Assembly (NCBI GenBank): GCA_934693235.1
Contig: CAKUUY010000001.1
Span: 62,001-126,000, forward strand
Length of the DNA: 64,000 nucleotides
Source: an uncultured Candidatus Melainabacteria bacterium
GTDB taxonomy: Bacteria > Cyanobacteriota > Vampirovibrionia > Gastranaerophilales > Gastranaerophilaceae
Reading direction: 5' to 3'
A program made the position numbers and the translations under genes. Numbering within the stretch: the first letter of the stretch is position 1; each line of letters opens with the position of its first letter. The notes under the pieces are model-generated. The model did no database searches, was not told the DNA's origin, and saw only the letters and a program-made list of their open reading frames with translations. Shown in pieces: positions 34,311 to 43,148 of the stretch.

Positions 34311-35798
34311 TTATTTATTTAAAATTTTATCCAACATTCCTAACATTGCAGATTTAAGTTTGTCGCATTCTTCCTTAGTTTTTGCCTCAAATCTCAATGT
34401 AAACACAGGTTCTGTATTACTTTGTCTGATTAGTGCAAAACCTCCATCAAATACAATTCTCATTCCGTCTAAAGTAATAATATCTTTAATTGGAGTGCCG
34501 AAAATAGCTTTGTTTGCTTCAATCATCGCTTGAACTTTTTCTAAAGTAGATTTTTTCAGCTCGTTAGGGCAAGGATATCTTACCTCTGAAGAAGAATAAA
34601 CTTCGCCAAAAACCTTTAACATATCTGATATTTTGAATTTCGGGTTAAGTTTTTTGTGTTTAGAAATAATTTCAATAATTCTGCAACCGGCATATATAGC
34701 ATCGTCGAAGCCATAGTATCTGTCTTTAAAGAATGTGTGACCGCTCATTTCGCCAGCTAATAAAGCATTTGTTTCTTTCATCTTGTCTTTTATATAGCCG
34801 TGTCCGGTTTTACACATAACAGAATGGCCGCCTAGTTTGTCAATTGTATCAAACAAAACTTGTGAACATTTTACTTCGCTTACAACAGTCGGACAAATAT
34901 TTTTATCTTTGCAATTGTCAATCAAATCTTGTGCGTAGACTAAAAGCAATTTGTCACCTGTTAAAAATCTTCCCTCAGAATCGATTATGCCAATTCTGTC
35001 ACTATCTCCATCGTAGGCAATACCAACATCAGCATGTTCTTTTACTACAATTTCTTTTAGGGTATCAAGAGTTTTTTCAACACTTGGATTTGGGTGGTGA
35101 TTAGGGAAGTTTCCGTCGGGTTCAGAGAATAGTTCTACAACTTCGCAACCTAATTTTTTATATAATTCAGGACCAACAACTCCGCCTGTTGCATTTGCAC
35201 TGTCAACAACAACTTTAACTCCATCACCGATTTTTCCAAAACGTTTTTCCATATCTTCAATATAATTTGGAATAATATTAACGTCTGCAACTTTCCCTGT
35301 CATTCTGAGCGTATGCGAAGAATCTTCTGGGGCTCCTTCGGCTATAGCTTCAGGATGACTTAACCAATTTTTAAATGTTATATCACGAACTTCTTTAATT
35401 TGTTTTTCGGTCAAAGTTCTTTTATTATAAGTCATTTTTAGACCGTTATATTCTTTAGGATTGTGGCTTGCAGTAATAATTGCAGCGGCAATAACATCAT
35501 AACCTGAAATGCCGACAACTTCTGAATAATAACCGATTGGTGTAGGAGCAAGCCCTAAGTTGATTACATTTGCTCCAGTTGAGGTAATTCCTTCTGATAA
35601 AGCTTTTTCTAATGCAGGAGAATGCAATCTTGCATCACGTGTAATTGTAATCCACATATCAGCAGCACATTTACCTGATTGTTCTTTTAACCATTCAACA
35701 AAACCAATACCTGTGTTATAAAATAATTCTTCTGTTATATCTTCACCATAAATTCCTCTTATATCATTTTTCCCAAATGCGTGTTCATATTTTTTCAT
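34311..35798 (-). CDS. Phosphomannomutase/phosphoglucomutase
   Basis: This 495-residue alpha-D-phosphohexomutase interconverts 6- and 1-phosphates of mannose or glucose for glycan precursors. It starts GKNDIRGIYGEDITEE. The phospho-Ser loop is ITASHNPKEYNGLKM (about residues 115-129), the metal loop AYDGDSDRIGIID (about 258-270), and the substrate loop is GEMSGHTFF. Residues about 157-167 (EDSSHTLRMTG) are encoded by a mobile-type repeat (35299-35327), inserted in frame. SD GGGAG precedes the ATG. Mannose versus glucose preference cannot be told from sequence. Confidence 0.92.
   Translation of the reverse strand: MKKYEHAFGKNDIRGIYGEDITEELFYNTGIGFVEWLKEQSGKCAADMWITITRDARLHSPALEKALSEGITSTGANVINLGLAPTPIGYYSEVVGISGYDVIAAAIITASHNPKEYNGLKMTYNKRTLTEKQIKEVRDITFKNWLSHPEAIAEGAPEDSSHTLRMTGKVADVNIIPNYIEDMEKRFGKIGDGVKVVVDSANATGGVVGPELYKKLGCEVVELFSEPDGNFPNHHPNPSVEKTLDTLKEIVVKEHADVGIAYDGDSDRIGIIDSEGRFLTGDKLLLVYAQDLIDNCKDKNICPTVVSEVKCSQVLFDTIDKLGGHSVMCKTGHGYIKDKMKETNALLAGEMSGHTFFKDRYYGFDDAIYAGCRIIEIISKHKKLNPKFKISDMLKVFGEVYSSSEVRYPCPNELKKSTLEKVQAMIEANKAIFGTPIKDIITLDGMRIVFDGGFALIRQSNTEPVFTLRFEAKTKEECDKLKSAMLGMLDKILNK
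35299..35327. repeat. TCATTCTGAGCG-type dispersed repeat inside a CDS
   Basis: GTCATTCTGAGCGTATGCGA and the following AGAATCTTC resemble a palindromic dispersed repeat (TCATTCTGAGCG-n-GAAGAATC) that I recall as common between genes in several bacterial phyla. Here it is translated within the phosphohexomutase. I cannot search for other copies. Confidence 0.55.
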
Positions 35799-35849
35799 GT
35801 TAAATTACTCCCTAATCTAATATCTTATGTTAAAATAATAACATAAACT

Positions 35850-36737
35850 ATGAAATTTCAAAATGTATTGCAAAATATCTATAATAATGAACGTTTTGCA
35901 GGATGGGTATTTATCTTACCTGCCCTTTTAGGAACTTTTATTTTTATTATAATTCCGGTAATTTGTTCATTTGGCTTAAGCTTTGCAAAATGGGATTTAC
36001 TAAATCCTATACAATTCGTTGGTTTGGATAATTACAAAGAAATTTTTTCAGAAACACTTTTTTATAAAATATTTTTTAATACAATTGTTTTTGCGCTTTC
36101 TACTTCAATTTTAGGAGTAATTATTCCGCTTGTTTTGGCATGTATTTTAAATTCAAAAATTAGAGGTTCAGAATTTTATAAAACAGCATATTTTTTACCA
36201 TTTATTACTCCTATGATTGTAATTGGAGTTGTATGGGAATGGATTTTTGACCCTAATATAGGGCTTTTAAACCATTTTTTACATTTACATATCAATTGGC
36301 TTTATGATACACATTTTGCTATGCCTGCATTAATCATAGTATCGGTTTGGAAGTTAATCGGCTATAACATGATTATATTTTTATCATCATTGTCCGGAAT
36401 TTCTCAAAGCATGTTTGAGGCTGCAAAAATTGATGGAGCAACTTCTTTTCAAACTTTTAAAAATGTAACTGTTCCATTACTTTCTCCATCTATATTTTTT
36501 GTCGTAATTATTACGGCAATAAGTTCATTCCAAGTATTTGATTTAATATATTTGATGACGCAAGGTGGTCCTTTAGACAGTACAAATGTTTTAGTTTATG
36601 CGATTTATAAAAATGCATTTGAATATTTTAATGTAGGTAAAGCATCTGCAATTGCTTATGTTTTATTTTTTATAATACTAGTTTTAACCCTTGTTCAGTG
36701 GAACTTAAGAAAAAATTTGGTTTATAATGAGGATTAA
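35850..36737 (+). CDS. Sugar-type ABC transporter permease (MalF/UgpA family)
   Basis: This 295-residue inner-membrane permease has about six helices. The cytoplasmic EAA loop that contacts the ATPase is clear: SMFEAAKIDGATSFQTFKNV (about residues 189-208), followed by TVPLLSPSIFF. The N-terminal GWVFILPALLGTFIFIIIPV and the C-terminal block MTQGGPLDSTNVLVYAIY are typical of carbohydrate uptake permeases. No second permease, binding protein or ATPase gene is adjacent, so partners must be elsewhere. There is no SD; an extended -10-like TGTTAAAAT lies about 13 bases before the ATG. Confidence 0.92.
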   Translation: MKFQNVLQNIYNNERFAGWVFILPALLGTFIFIIIPVICSFGLSFAKWDLLNPIQFVGLDNYKEIFSETLFYKIFFNTIVFALSTSILGVIIPLVLACILNSKIRGSEFYKTAYFLPFITPMIVIGVVWEWIFDPNIGLLNHFLHLHINWLYDTHFAMPALIIVSVWKLIGYNMIIFLSSLSGISQSMFEAAKIDGATSFQTFKNVTVPLLSPSIFFVVIITAISSFQVFDLIYLMTQGGPLDSTNVLVYAIYKNAFEYFNVGKASAIAYVLFFIILVLTLVQWNLRKNLVYNED

Positions 36738-36818
36738 TTTTTGTAACAAACGCAAATAATTTCCTAAAGATTTAAAAAAAATTAACCGTACATACAAATG
36801 TCATAGGGAGTGTGTACG

Positions 36819-36959
36819 ATGTTAGAAAACAATAATACCGAAAAATTAAAACAAGAAATTAATGAATTAGTTGACAATGTTGAAAAAATTCAAAATGAAA
36901 TAGACGTATATTGTGAATTAATGAAAAAAATGTTTTTAAACACATCTAATTTAAACTAG
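36819..36959 (+). CDS. Small coiled-coil protein (46 residues)
   Basis: ATG 36819 to TAG 36957-36959 encodes a charged helical peptide (EKLKQEINELVDNVEKIQNE) with heptad-like spacing and a single Cys. TAGGGAG 9 bases upstream is a good SD, which supports a real gene. An inverted repeat (CGTACATAC at 36787 and GTGTGTACG ending at 36818) brackets the SD and ends at the start codon, so translation could be controlled by this hairpin. Function unknown. Confidence 0.6.
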   Translation: MLENNNTEKLKQEINELVDNVEKIQNEIDVYCELMKKMFLNTSNLN

Positions 36960-36988
36960 TGGCTAATGTGATTTATTTATAAGTCACT

Positions 36989-36994
36989 TATATT
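36989..36994 (+). promoter_or_regulatory. -10 box of a leaderless promoter
   Basis: TATATT lies exactly 6 bases before the ATG at 37001, and no SD is present, so the transcript probably starts at the A of the ATG. Confidence 0.45.
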
Positions 36995-37000
36995 TATTAT

Positions 37001-38362
37001 ATGAAAATTGTAATTTTAGGTGGTGTTGCTGCAGGTGCTAAAGCAGCCGCAAAGGCACGTAGAACTTTGTCTGACGCTGAAATTGATCTATATACCGATG
37101 ATACCCATATTTCATATTCTTCATGTGGGTTACCTTACTATATTGAGGGAAATTTTGAGGATTACAAACTTTTGTTAGTCGTTTCCCCTGAAGAGTTTGA
37201 AAAGAAAAATGTGCATATTCATTTAAGAAATAGAGCTATGAAAATTATTCCGGAAGCTAAACAGGTTTTAGTTCAAAATTTGACCACCCAACGAGCATTT
37301 CTTGTTGAATATGATAAATTAATAATAGCGATTGGTGCTAGACCTGTTATCCCTAAAATTAAAAATGTAAATCTACCCAATATTTTTACACTACGAAAAA
37401 TAGAAGATGGAATTACAATAAAAGAAAAAGCCTTAAAATCGACTCACGCAACGATTGTTGGTGGGGGATATATTGGAATAGAGCTTTTAGAAGCTTTAGT
37501 AAAACAAAATTTAAAAGTAACTCTTGTTGAATATTCTCCATATATTATGACTACTTTCGATGAAGACATGTCAAAATTAATACAAGAACAGTTGAATTCT
37601 ATTAGCAATGGACGTTTTGAAATTATAACATCAGAAATTGTAACAGAATTTTCAGGAGATATTGACGGCGTGAAATCGGTTAAAACGGGTACTGGTAAAG
37701 AATTTAATACAGATTTTGTTGTTTTGTGTACAGGAGCAACCCCAAATGTTGAAATTGCAAAAGACGCAGGGATAGATTTAGGTGTAACCGGTGCGATTAA
37801 AGTTAACGAAAAAATGGAAACAAATATTAAAGATATTTATGCTTGTGGTGACTGTGTAGAAGAACATTTAGTTGTAAGCAATACTAAAATATGGCTTCCA
37901 CTAGGCTCTAATGCTAATAAGGAGGGAAGAACAGCTGCCATAAATGCTTGTGGTGGAGATGATAAATTTTTTGGGGTATTAGGCTCATCAGTTACAAGAT
38001 GCCTTGATTTAACAATGTCAATGACAGGTTTAACCGAAAAAAGAGCTGCAACACTTGGATATACACCGGTATCAGTGACAGTTACTAAAAATGACAAGGT
38101 AGGATATATGCCTAATGTTAATAATATTACACTAAAATTGATTGCAGATCACAATACGGGCAAACTTCTGGGGGGGCAAGCTATAGGAGCAGGTGATGCC
38201 GATAAAAGGATTAATTCACTTGCGGCTGCACTTTTAGCCGGTATGACTGTTGATGAATTTTATAAAAATGATTTGACCTATGCACCGCCGTTTTCACCAA
38301 CAATTGATCCACTATTGAATGCATCTCAAATTCTTATGGGAAAGGTCAAATCAAAGTATTAA
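37001..38362 (+). CDS. CoA-disulfide reductase/NADH oxidase-type flavoprotein
   Basis: This 453-residue pyridine nucleotide-disulfide oxidoreductase has the FAD-binding motif VILGGVAAGAKAAAKARR (residues 3-20). The single redox Cys is in ISYSSCGLPYYIEG (about Cys 43), as in CoA-disulfide reductase and water-forming NADH oxidase. The NAD-binding GGGYIGIELLEAL comes near residue 155, then DIYACGDCVE with FAD contacts. The C-terminal dimerisation domain (YTPVSVTVTKNDKVGYMP) is present. Function would be thiol redox balance or O2 removal in an anaerobe; the two are not separable from sequence. It ends with a 4-base convergent overlap with the next gene. Confidence 0.9.
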   Translation: MKIVILGGVAAGAKAAAKARRTLSDAEIDLYTDDTHISYSSCGLPYYIEGNFEDYKLLLVVSPEEFEKKNVHIHLRNRAMKIIPEAKQVLVQNLTTQRAFLVEYDKLIIAIGARPVIPKIKNVNLPNIFTLRKIEDGITIKEKALKSTHATIVGGGYIGIELLEALVKQNLKVTLVEYSPYIMTTFDEDMSKLIQEQLNSISNGRFEIITSEIVTEFSGDIDGVKSVKTGTGKEFNTDFVVLCTGATPNVEIAKDAGIDLGVTGAIKVNEKMETNIKDIYACGDCVEEHLVVSNTKIWLPLGSNANKEGRTAAINACGGDDKFFGVLGSSVTRCLDLTMSMTGLTEKRAATLGYTPVSVTVTKNDKVGYMPNVNNITLKLIADHNTGKLLGGQAIGAGDADKRINSLAAALLAGMTVDEFYKNDLTYAPPFSPTIDPLLNASQILMGKVKSKY

Positions 38363-39654
38363 AGATGTTTAAAAAGATATTTAGCTACACCCTCCCCCAT
38401 TGAAAAGCAACTTGCTTGAACTCTCAATGCGCCCTGAGCCATAAAGTCCGCAGAAATACACCTTCCAACGACAAATAAGTTGTCTATATCTGCTGACATT
38501 AAGCTTTCTAGTGGTAATGTATAATCTTTTACAATCTCTAAAGTCGAGCTATCCTTATCTTTTGAATGAACATCGACAGGATAGTTTGAAACTACAACTG
38601 GGTGTTCAAACTTTTTACCGGATTTTACGTTATCAATTGTGTAAACATATTTACCTTTGATTCTCCTTGAAACCCTTATCCCAAGCATATCAGCTATATT
38701 TGAAATATATGAATTTTCAAATCCGGGAAGATAAATTTTACAAAAATTTGCGAGTCTAAATATATTTTTTCTCGCTAGCTGCAAGGCTTTTGACATATTT
38801 ACAACATCAAGAGTTTGAGTATAATCTATTATTCTTGGACAGTTAAAAGCAATTGTTGAAGGCATTCCAGCTACTGTAAATATCTGAAAATAGTTCCTGT
38901 CGTGATCTTTTAGTATCCCTTTATTTACTGCATCTTCAAATAGCGGAGCTAAAGCCCACTTTTTACCTTTATCCCACGTATATGCGGTAGACAGGTGAAT
39001 AAAGCCGTCTATATCCTCAACAGTAGTAACGTTTTTATCTTTATCATAATCTTTTAACCATTTTGCAAAATGAGGAACATCAACTCCACCCATCATAAAT
39101 CGTAAACTAACTGGTTGATCTTTTTTCATTTCTTCTAAAAATTCACAACCACAAAGTTTTCCAATTTCACAATTACCTGTTGCATCAATTACATATTCCG
39201 CTCCGATAGATACCAATAATTCTTTGTTTTGCTGTTCTATCTTTTCGTTATATACAGATAACATCTCTTTAGAAATAATAACACCTTTAAGAACTCTGTT
39301 CTCAATAATAACATCCCTAATATGGCAGTCAAAAAACACTTCTACATTGGCTTTTGCCATTAAGGTGTCCAGAGCTATTTTAGTTAACTCTGGGTTGAAC
39401 CAACCTCTGTTACCTTGGTAGGTTGCTTGCCCCCCAATAGAATGCAATTCATCAACCAATTCGTTGTAAAACTCAGTATTTATCTGGTGTTCACCTGATT
39501 TCATAGCAGGAACAACAAGTGCAGATGTTATTGTCCCGCCCAAGTGTATATTTTTCTCTATTAAAAGAGTTTTTAGTCCTAATTTGCCGGCAGTATAAGC
39601 TGCTGCACAACCGGCAGTTCCTCCACCAACAACAATTAAATCATATCTATCCAT
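38359..39654 (-). CDS. FAD-dependent oxidoreductase (FAD_oxidored family)
   Basis: This 431-residue flavoprotein has the Rossmann fingerprint DLIVVGGGTAGCAAAYTAGK (residues 5-24) and IEKNIHLGGTITSALV. VIDATGNCEIGKLCGCEF in the middle and FVVGRCISADFMAQGALRVQ near the C-terminus fit the FAD_oxidored type. The substrate is unknown. The last codons overlap the convergent CoA-disulfide reductase-type gene by 4 bases. A TATAAT lies exactly 6 bases before the ATG with no SD, suggesting a leaderless mRNA. Confidence 0.88.
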   Translation of the reverse strand: MDRYDLIVVGGGTAGCAAAYTAGKLGLKTLLIEKNIHLGGTITSALVVPAMKSGEHQINTEFYNELVDELHSIGGQATYQGNRGWFNPELTKIALDTLMAKANVEVFFDCHIRDVIIENRVLKGVIISKEMLSVYNEKIEQQNKELLVSIGAEYVIDATGNCEIGKLCGCEFLEEMKKDQPVSLRFMMGGVDVPHFAKWLKDYDKDKNVTTVEDIDGFIHLSTAYTWDKGKKWALAPLFEDAVNKGILKDHDRNYFQIFTVAGMPSTIAFNCPRIIDYTQTLDVVNMSKALQLARKNIFRLANFCKIYLPGFENSYISNIADMLGIRVSRRIKGKYVYTIDNVKSGKKFEHPVVVSNYPVDVHSKDKDSSTLEIVKDYTLPLESLMSADIDNLFVVGRCISADFMAQGALRVQASCFSMGEGVAKYLFKHL

Positions 39655-39660
39655 AGTTTA

Positions 39661-39666
39661 ATTATA
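39661..39666 (-). promoter_or_regulatory. -10 box of a leaderless promoter
   Basis: The complement of 39661-39666 is TATAAT. Six bases (TAAACT) separate it from the ATG at 39654, with no SD. Confidence 0.6.
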
Positions 39667-39694
39667 AGTTACACTAATAAACATTGCAAAAAAG

Positions 39695-40351
39695 TTAATT
39701 AATATTAAATATTTCAGGACAAATTTTCGGAGTTATCTCTTTTTCACCAACAAATAGCCTATCTTGAGGAGCTATTTTAATAAGCTTAAAACTATTTAAT
39801 AATTCATCTAAAGTCAAAACATCATCTTTTTTGTACAAATTTTGGGGACTTTTTGGATAAATTGTATTTATAAACCAAGTATCTGAATAACTTTCATAAC
39901 CAATATTGCTTTCTGCAAATATGTTTTTATGGGTCTCAAATATTGATGGAGAGACTATTTTCTTTAGTTCTGTTTTTAGTTTTTCAAATAGCGGTATTGA
40001 ATTCTCACTTTGGCGAAGCTTTTTTGCTCCTAATATAAGTGCAGATTTCACATCAGTTAACATATTAGCTACAGTATTCACAAATTGAGTTTTAACATTT
40101 TCAATATTTTCAGCTTTATCCAAAAGATGAAAAGCTAAAACATTATTACCATCAACTACACCTCCAGCCGTACAAGTCCTAACCTCTGGAGTCCAAACAT
40201 CATAGCCTTTGCAAAATGATTCAATAAACGGTTCTTTCGGTTTTCCACAATAAAAAAATTGGCGAAATCGCCTTGAATCAAAATCTTTTCCAGAAACAAA
40301 TTTAATATTTGAAGTAAAATTTTGTGAATAATTTTTTGATTGAATTTTCAT
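39695..40351 (-). CDS. Uncharacterised protein with N-terminal SNIKF motif
   Basis: The 218-residue product (from ATG 40351) has no family I recognise. It begins MKIQSKNYSQNFTSNIKFVS, resembling the leaders of the tandem paralogues (MKVQ...NINFRG). The middle contains EVRTCTAGGVVDGNNVLAFH and ALILGAKKLRQSENS, which suggest an alpha/beta fold. The end has LDELLNSFKLIKIAPQDRLF. An upstream in-frame ATG (40441) overlaps the preceding gene by 14 bases and would add a hydrophobic 30-residue leader. I prefer 40351 from the leader similarity, but neither start has an SD. Confidence 0.65.
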   Translation of the reverse strand: MKIQSKNYSQNFTSNIKFVSGKDFDSRRFRQFFYCGKPKEPFIESFCKGYDVWTPEVRTCTAGGVVDGNNVLAFHLLDKAENIENVKTQFVNTVANMLTDVKSALILGAKKLRQSENSIPLFEKLKTELKKIVSPSIFETHKNIFAESNIGYESYSDTWFINTIYPKSPQNLYKKDDVLTLDELLNSFKLIKIAPQDRLFVGEKEITPKICPEIFNIN

Positions 40352-40427
40352 ATTGTTTTTAAAACCTGTAAAAATAAAAATTGCTTGTAAAATTTCCAAA
40401 GAATATCGCACAGATATATACCAATAA

Positions 40428-41684
40428 CTAAACATGAGCATTTTTGTAATTTTTTATAAATTTTGTACTTGAAATAAGATTTGAATTTTCAACTTCAATT
40501 TTATGGTTGTTTATAATCGCCTCATTATCGAGAGATAAATCTTTGTCACGATAAAATATACCTGCTCTCGATTTCATAAGCCCTAAATCGTAATCTGAGA
40601 GGTCATGAATTAATTCAGTATTATAATTTGTTTCTCTATTATTTTGTGAAACATCTGTATGAGGTTTAATAGCTACAGTTCCGGTAAATTTGTTTTGATT
40701 TTTTGAAAATATTTTTTTTACAATAAAACCGGCATTCAAAAAACAATTTCTGACTTGCGCTGAATTTGAGTAAGTCAAAATCAATCCACCATCTTCTAAA
40801 TGCTCATAAAGCAGCTTAAAAAATTCAAGAGACCATAAACATGGACACTTTGTTGGAGTAAAAGCGTCTAAAAATACAAAATTGTACTTATTTGTATCAT
40901 TCATTATGGCTTGTCTTGCATCATTGATTTCTAGGCTAAAATCAAAATCTAATAATTCTAGGTATTTAGAAGCTATTTTATAGCCTTTAGATAGATACTT
41001 ATAATATATATTATGTAAGAAGCTGCTTAATCGTCCTAAAGTGGTATAAATAGACCTTTTATTTCTATAAAACTCAAATAAACGTATTATTTTAAGGTCA
41101 AAATATTGTCTGTATTTTTTATCTTTTAAAATCGAAATTGTATCATCATCAATTTGGTCAAAAATCTTTTGAAGCAGTATGATATCAACTTCTTCTTTTA
41201 ATTTGTATTTTGCCACAGCCTTATTTGAAGACAATCTTTTAATTTTTTCTTGTTTATAGATAATTTCACTTTTAGAATTTAATTTTCCAATATCTTCTTC
41301 AAATGTTTTAAAAAATGGAGATAAAGTTGCAAGAATTTTATCTGTGTCTATAGCATGAATAGAAATCTTATATTTTTTGTTATAAGTATATATCTTATCG
41401 ATACTTTTATAAGAAGAGATATTATTTGTATCTATCGCCTCGTTATAGAGGTAATCTAACAATAAATTTATTAAACTTTTTGAGTTGTAACCTATTCCAA
41501 AACAAATATCTAAAATTTTTATTTCAGAATTTTTTCTAAAATAATTTTCAAAATTCGATGGCAAAATAAATTTTTCATAAGCTTCTGTTAAAGCCCCATA
41601 AGTAGAATGATAAATATCATTCGCTTTTGCGGAGAATAAGCCTACAGATCCATCATTTGTAAAATATGGAAATAATTCGTACAT
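40428..41684 (-). CDS. MnmC-like SAM-dependent methyltransferase
   Basis: This 418-residue protein has a class I methyltransferase core. Motif I is IKILDICFGIGYNSKSLINL (about residues 53-72). After a long insertion comes YNFVFLDAFTPTKCPCLWSL, which matches the D-A-F-x-P...LW motif of MnmC/DUF752 enzymes, then GGLILTYSNSAQVRNCFL. MnmC methylates the aminomethyl group of U34 in tRNA; this protein lacks the FAD oxidase half. A TATAAT lies 6 bases before the ATG and there is no SD (leaderless). Diverges from thrB. Confidence 0.8.
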   Translation of the reverse strand: MYELFPYFTNDGSVGLFSAKANDIYHSTYGALTEAYEKFILPSNFENYFRKNSEIKILDICFGIGYNSKSLINLLLDYLYNEAIDTNNISSYKSIDKIYTYNKKYKISIHAIDTDKILATLSPFFKTFEEDIGKLNSKSEIIYKQEKIKRLSSNKAVAKYKLKEEVDIILLQKIFDQIDDDTISILKDKKYRQYFDLKIIRLFEFYRNKRSIYTTLGRLSSFLHNIYYKYLSKGYKIASKYLELLDFDFSLEINDARQAIMNDTNKYNFVFLDAFTPTKCPCLWSLEFFKLLYEHLEDGGLILTYSNSAQVRNCFLNAGFIVKKIFSKNQNKFTGTVAIKPHTDVSQNNRETNYNTELIHDLSDYDLGLMKSRAGIFYRDKDLSLDNEAIINNHKIEVENSNLISSTKFIKNYKNAHV

Positions 41685-41690
41685 ACAGTT

Positions 41691-41718
41691 ATTATAGGGG
41701 GTATATCCAACAATTCAA
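41691..41718 (-). promoter_or_regulatory. Leaderless promoter of the MnmC-like gene
   Basis: On the minus strand TTGAAT (41713-41718) and TATAAT (41691-41696) are 16 bases apart. The -10 is followed by AACTGT and then the ATG. Confidence 0.6.
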
Positions 41719-41758
41719 CTTCTTTAAATATCTTCACTTTTGCCTTTTTTAATGTTTT

Positions 41759-41767
41759 TGATATAAT
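41759..41767 (+). promoter_or_regulatory. Extended -10 promoter of thrB
   Basis: TGATATAAT (TATAAT at 41762-41767) precedes the thrB ATG by 23 bases, with a GAGGG ribosome-binding site between. Confidence 0.6.
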
Positions 41768-41790
41768 ACTGTTATTAAAATGAGGGAAAT

Positions 41791-42732
41791 ATGAAAATAA
41801 GTGTAAAAGTGCCGGCAACTACGGCAAATTTAGGCCCAGGATTTGATTGTTTAGGGATGGCTTTGCCTATATATAATACTATAACCATTGAAGAAACAGT
41901 ACTTCCGGGAACGGGAATTGAGATTAACGCAATAAATGATGCTTCTTCAAGTGATGACTTGATGTTTGAGCATATTCCACTTGACGAAACAAGCATAATT
42001 TATAAAGCCGTTGAACTTTTATATAATTCAATCGGACAAACACCTAGTGAATTAAAAATTACAGTACAATCTCAAATCCCTATTGCAAGAGGATTGGGTA
42101 GTAGTGCATCAGTAATTGTAGGTGGGCTTTTAGCCGCGAATGAGCTTTTAGGGCATCCTGCTGACGAGGTTGCTCTCTTATCTATTGCAACAGAAGTCGA
42201 GGGACATCCTGACAATGTCACTCCGGCAATTGTTGGCGGACTTTGCTTGACATCTCAAGAAGATGACGGCTCCATTCTTTATCGCAAACTTAATTGGCCT
42301 GAAGAATGGAACATAACAGTTTGTATTCCTGATTATGAATTATCAACAGATATTTCCCGTTCAGTTTTACCAAAAGAAGTTCCAATGGAAGATGCTGTAT
42401 TCAATGCTAAACGTCTTGCGATGTTTGTTGAGGCGGTTAACACAAAAGATGCAGACCTTATGAAATCAGCATTGCAAGATAAGTTACATCAACCGTACAG
42501 AATGAAACTTGTTCCGGGACTTGATAAAATATTGGAAAACTTGAAACATGAAGAAAATGTTTTAGGATGTGTTTTAAGTGGCGCAGGTCCGTCAATTATC
42601 GTTATTTCTCAGAAAAATGATTTAGATAAAATAAAATCAATTGTTAAAGAGACTTGGGAAGATATGAATGTAAAAGTTAACTTAATGACTTTACCTGTTG
42701 AACCTCAAGGCGCACAAATTGTAAGTGAGTAA
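41791..42732 (+). CDS. thrB: Homoserine kinase
   Basis: This 313-residue GHMP kinase phosphorylates homoserine for threonine synthesis. The N-terminus VKVPATTANLGPGFDCLGMA is the ThrB signature. The GHMP ATP loop is PIARGLGSSASVIVGGLLAA (about residues 94-113), and motif 3 is GCVLSGAGPSIIVIS. The length is normal. The thrA/thrC partners are not nearby. The HepT/MntA pair follows 11 bases later and may share the transcript. Confidence 0.96.
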   Translation: MKISVKVPATTANLGPGFDCLGMALPIYNTITIEETVLPGTGIEINAINDASSSDDLMFEHIPLDETSIIYKAVELLYNSIGQTPSELKITVQSQIPIARGLGSSASVIVGGLLAANELLGHPADEVALLSIATEVEGHPDNVTPAIVGGLCLTSQEDDGSILYRKLNWPEEWNITVCIPDYELSTDISRSVLPKEVPMEDAVFNAKRLAMFVEAVNTKDADLMKSALQDKLHQPYRMKLVPGLDKILENLKHEENVLGCVLSGAGPSIIVISQKNDLDKIKSIVKETWEDMNVKVNLMTLPVEPQGAQIVSE

Positions 42733-42743
42733 GATATAAAATT

Positions 42744-43148
42744 ATGGAAAAAATCGATTTTACACCATTAGAAAAAGCGATAAAAAGCTTAGACGAGATT
42801 ATTGAAAGATATAATCGAGAAAGCTATGATGATGCTATTAGAGATGCAATGATTAAGAGGTTTGAATATACTTATTCGCTCTCTTTAAGGTTTTTAAATC
42901 GTTTTTTAAAGCAAATGTTACCAGAAATTGAAGATAATTTAACGTTTAACGAAATTATTCGAGAAAGCAACAGATTTGGGCTATTAAAAACAAATCTTGA
43001 GGAATGGACTGTATATCGACAGAAAAGAAATATGACCTCACACACCTACGATGAAGATGTCGCAAAAAGTATCGTAGTTGTTATACATGATTTCAGAGAT
43101 GAAGTGCATTTTGTTTTAGAACAATTAAAGAAAAACAGTAATGATTGA
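42744..43148 (+). CDS. hepT: HepT-type HEPN toxin
   Basis: This 134-residue all-alpha HEPN protein contains RNMTSHTY (about residues 94-101), a perfect R-x4-H-x-Y motif. In HepT the Arg and His form the RNase site, and the Tyr is the residue AMPylated by MntA. The gene overlaps the nucleotidyltransferase gene by 8 bases, the standard arrangement of type VII HepT/MntA pairs. It would cleave RNA and arrest growth unless modified. The relative HI0074 was once annotated as a nucleotidyltransferase substrate-binding protein. Confidence 0.88.
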   Translation: MEKIDFTPLEKAIKSLDEIIERYNRESYDDAIRDAMIKRFEYTYSLSLRFLNRFLKQMLPEIEDNLTFNEIIRESNRFGLLKTNLEEWTVYRQKRNMTSHTYDEDVAKSIVVVIHDFRDEVHFVLEQLKKNSND

